A stretch of DNA of 38,523 bases from Cyanobacteria bacterium OH_CBB_238 (GTDB lineage: Bacteria; Cyanobacteriota; Vampirovibrionia; Gastranaerophilales; Gastranaerophilaceae): the NCBI GenBank assembly GCA_023409995.1, contig JAEYQN010000009.1, forward strand, positions 1-38,523, read 5' to 3'. Below the pieces are notes generated by a model, which saw nothing but the letters and a program-made list of their open reading frames with translations, was not told where the DNA came from and did not search any database. Within the stretch, counting starts at the first letter, position 1, and every line of letters starts with the position of its first letter. The position numbers were made by a program, and so were the translations under genes. This document shows, one piece after another, positions 37,370 to 38,523 of the stretch.

Positions 37370-38353
37370 TTGAAATTTTTATATGAAATGAAAGATCTTC
37401 TATCTAAATACAAAAATCAGAATGAAATATTTGCATATATATCGCTCGCTATAGCGGTAATACTTTATGGCACAACATTAACAGCAACAAAGGTTTGTTT
37501 GCAATATTATTCAACGCCCTCTCTAATGATGTTTAGAATGCTTGTAGCAGGAATGCTCTTTATCCCATTTTTCTTGACAACATATAAAAATGTAAAAGTA
37601 GACATAAAAGACTGGAAATTAGTCTTATTAATGATTCTATGCGAACCTTGTTTATATTTTCTATTTGAAACGACAGCATTAAAACATACTTCTTCTGGTC
37701 AAGCTGGCATTGTTAGTTCATTAGAACCAATAATAATAGTTATGGGAGCAAGAATTGTTTTAAAAGAGAGACTGCCAAAATTAGCTTACTATGGATTATT
37801 TTTAGGTATTCTTGGGTCTGTGCTATTGAGTATCTTTTCTGACGTAAATGAAATGGCTCCAAATCCAATGTTAGGAAACTCATTAGAGCTTTGTGCAATA
37901 ATTTTGACTGATACAAGCATGATTACAACGAAATATCTAATGGACAAATATCCGCCATTTTACTTAGCAGGTATACAGGTTATGGGTGGTGCAATATTCT
38001 TTGTATCCTTAAATCTTTTTACCCATGGAACATTTAGCATGGTACCGAATATAAGTTCGGTAATTCTTATATATCTTGGGATTTTAACAGTAGTAACATA
38101 TGCTCTATACAATTTTGGAATGTGCACTTTATCTGCAAGCAAATCATCACCGTTCTTATTTTTACTACCTGTAGCAGCAGTATTCTTTGGTTGGTTCTTC
38201 CTAAATGAAAGTTTCAACCTCTTCCAGTTCTTATCATGTATATTTATATTTGTAGGTATCTATATAAGCCAAATAAAAGACCGAAAGAAGATTGTCAAGA
38301 TTGCCAGATTTGTAAGATTTGATTCAAAAGATAAACAAAAACAGCGACAATAA
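37370..38353 (+). CDS. EamA/DMT-family transporter
   Basis: 327 residues with ten predicted membrane helices in two EamA repeats: the first from AYISLAIAVILYGTTLTATKV to LAYYGLFLGILGSVLLSIF, the second from LELCAIILTDTSMITTKYLM to FLSCIFIFVGIYISQI. Motifs such as LKHTSSGQAGIVSSLEPIIIVMGARIVLKERL (end of helix 3 to helix 4) are typical of DMT exporters of amino acids, nucleotide sugars or metabolites. Substrate unknown. The frame opens with TTG 37370 after AAAGAAAAG; ATG 37388 is an alternative start six codons in. Basic C-terminal tail, probably cytoplasmic. Confidence 0.88.
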   Translation: MKFLYEMKDLLSKYKNQNEIFAYISLAIAVILYGTTLTATKVCLQYYSTPSLMMFRMLVAGMLFIPFFLTTYKNVKVDIKDWKLVLLMILCEPCLYFLFETTALKHTSSGQAGIVSSLEPIIIVMGARIVLKERLPKLAYYGLFLGILGSVLLSIFSDVNEMAPNPMLGNSLELCAIILTDTSMITTKYLMDKYPPFYLAGIQVMGGAIFFVSLNLFTHGTFSMVPNISSVILIYLGILTVVTYALYNFGMCTLSASKSSPFLFLLPVAAVFFGWFFLNESFNLFQFLSCIFIFVGIYISQIKDRKKIVKIARFVRFDSKDKQKQRQ

Positions 38354-38359
38354 TGTCGC
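38344..38359. terminator. Weak hairpin at the end of the DMT transporter gene
   Basis: GCGACA (38344-38349), loop ATAA containing the stop, TGTCGC (38354-38359), then CGCTTTATC. The stem is only 6 bp and the T run is poor, so the call is tentative. Confidence 0.4.
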
Positions 38360-38390
38360 CGCTTTATCTATCTATTTGTCTATTTCATTC

Positions 38391-38523
38391 TTATGAAAAT
38401 GGATTATTTATTCCAGCTAATTCAAACCAAACATCATCAACTTTTGAGACTGAACCATCTTCAAAAATACTTGTTCCTAATTGGTTATGTTGAGCTGCTC
38501 CTGTATCTTGTTGTGTTTGGTAG
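38391..38523 (-). CDS. C-terminal end of an unidentified protein (5' part outside window)
   Basis: An open minus-strand frame enters from the window edge and stops at 38391. The visible 43 residues end ...TGAAQHNQLGTSIFEDG, SVSKVDDVWFELAGINNPFS. No family recognised. It converges on the DMT transporter with 37 bp between stops. Codon use fits a real gene, but the fragment is short. Confidence 0.5.
   Translation of the reverse strand, partial: YQTQQDTGAAQHNQLGTSIFEDGSVSKVDDVWFELAGINNPFS

Overview
The window reads as ordinary chromosome of a low-G+C, Gram-negative-type bacterium. The best-supported placement is a non-photosynthetic relative of the Cyanobacteria (Vampirovibrionia/Melainabacteria, probably near the gut order Gastranaerophilales). 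This rests on a response regulator with the full signature of cyanobacterial RpaB, a protein with an N-terminal region resembling DUF1822 (a mostly cyanobacterial domain) beside a divergent sigma factor, a cyanobacterial-type primary sigma factor, type IV pilus assembly genes, and no photosynthesis genes. The placement is inference from protein content; no rRNA gene is present. I see no insertion sequence, integrase, CRISPR array or clear prophage.

Layout. 1-6.4 kb: end of a nucleotidyltransferase, a lexA-umuC SOS operon divergent from yajQ, an anti-sigma/ECF sigma/LTxxQ periplasmic protein operon, rsfS, and rlmB-rpoD. 7.3-9.8 kb: a fused PilM-PilN protein and PilO. 9.8-12.5 kb: secD-secF with a co-translated XRE/zinc-ribbon protein. 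12.7-14.3 kb: a DUF486 membrane protein and recA, whose promoter shares an identical SOS box with lexA. 14.3-17.3 kb: an orphan small protein, a 350-bp unusual leader, and a 705-residue pilin-like protein that joins a prepilin N-terminus, about 21 head repeats and a peptidase S74 self-processing domain. 17.3-19.6 kb: phosphohexomutase and prephenate dehydratase. 19.6-27.8 kb: a lineage-specific block with a small membrane protein, a giant anti-sigma-like protein, an atypical sigma factor, and a 126-kDa zinc-ribbon/STAND ATPase/helical-repeat protein. 27.8-31.6 kb: a COG2509 flavoprotein and both corrinoid/iron-sulfur protein subunits (acsD-acsC). 31.6-36.3 kb: rlmH, an EF-hand protein, and the rpmG-tRNA-Trp-secE-nusG-rplK-rplA cluster followed by a DUF374 acyltransferase instead of rplJ/rplL. 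36.3-38.5 kb: RpaB, a DMT transporter and the C-terminal end of one more gene.

Regulation visible in the DNA: a perfect SOS box placed between -35 and -10 of both lexA and recA; promoters for lexA, acsD and rlmH whose predicted start points fall at or one base from the start codon (leaderless or nearly so); duplicated L1-type mRNA leaders before rplK and rplA; and TTACAA inverted repeats at the rpaB promoter and in front of the giant anti-sigma-like gene. Many genes use TTG or GTG starts, and convergent gene pairs share terminators that overlap their stop codons.

Best candidates for something new are the pilin/head-repeat/S74 protein with its compositionally distinct leader, the anti-sigma-like/sigma/STAND block, and the orphan corrinoid protein pair.
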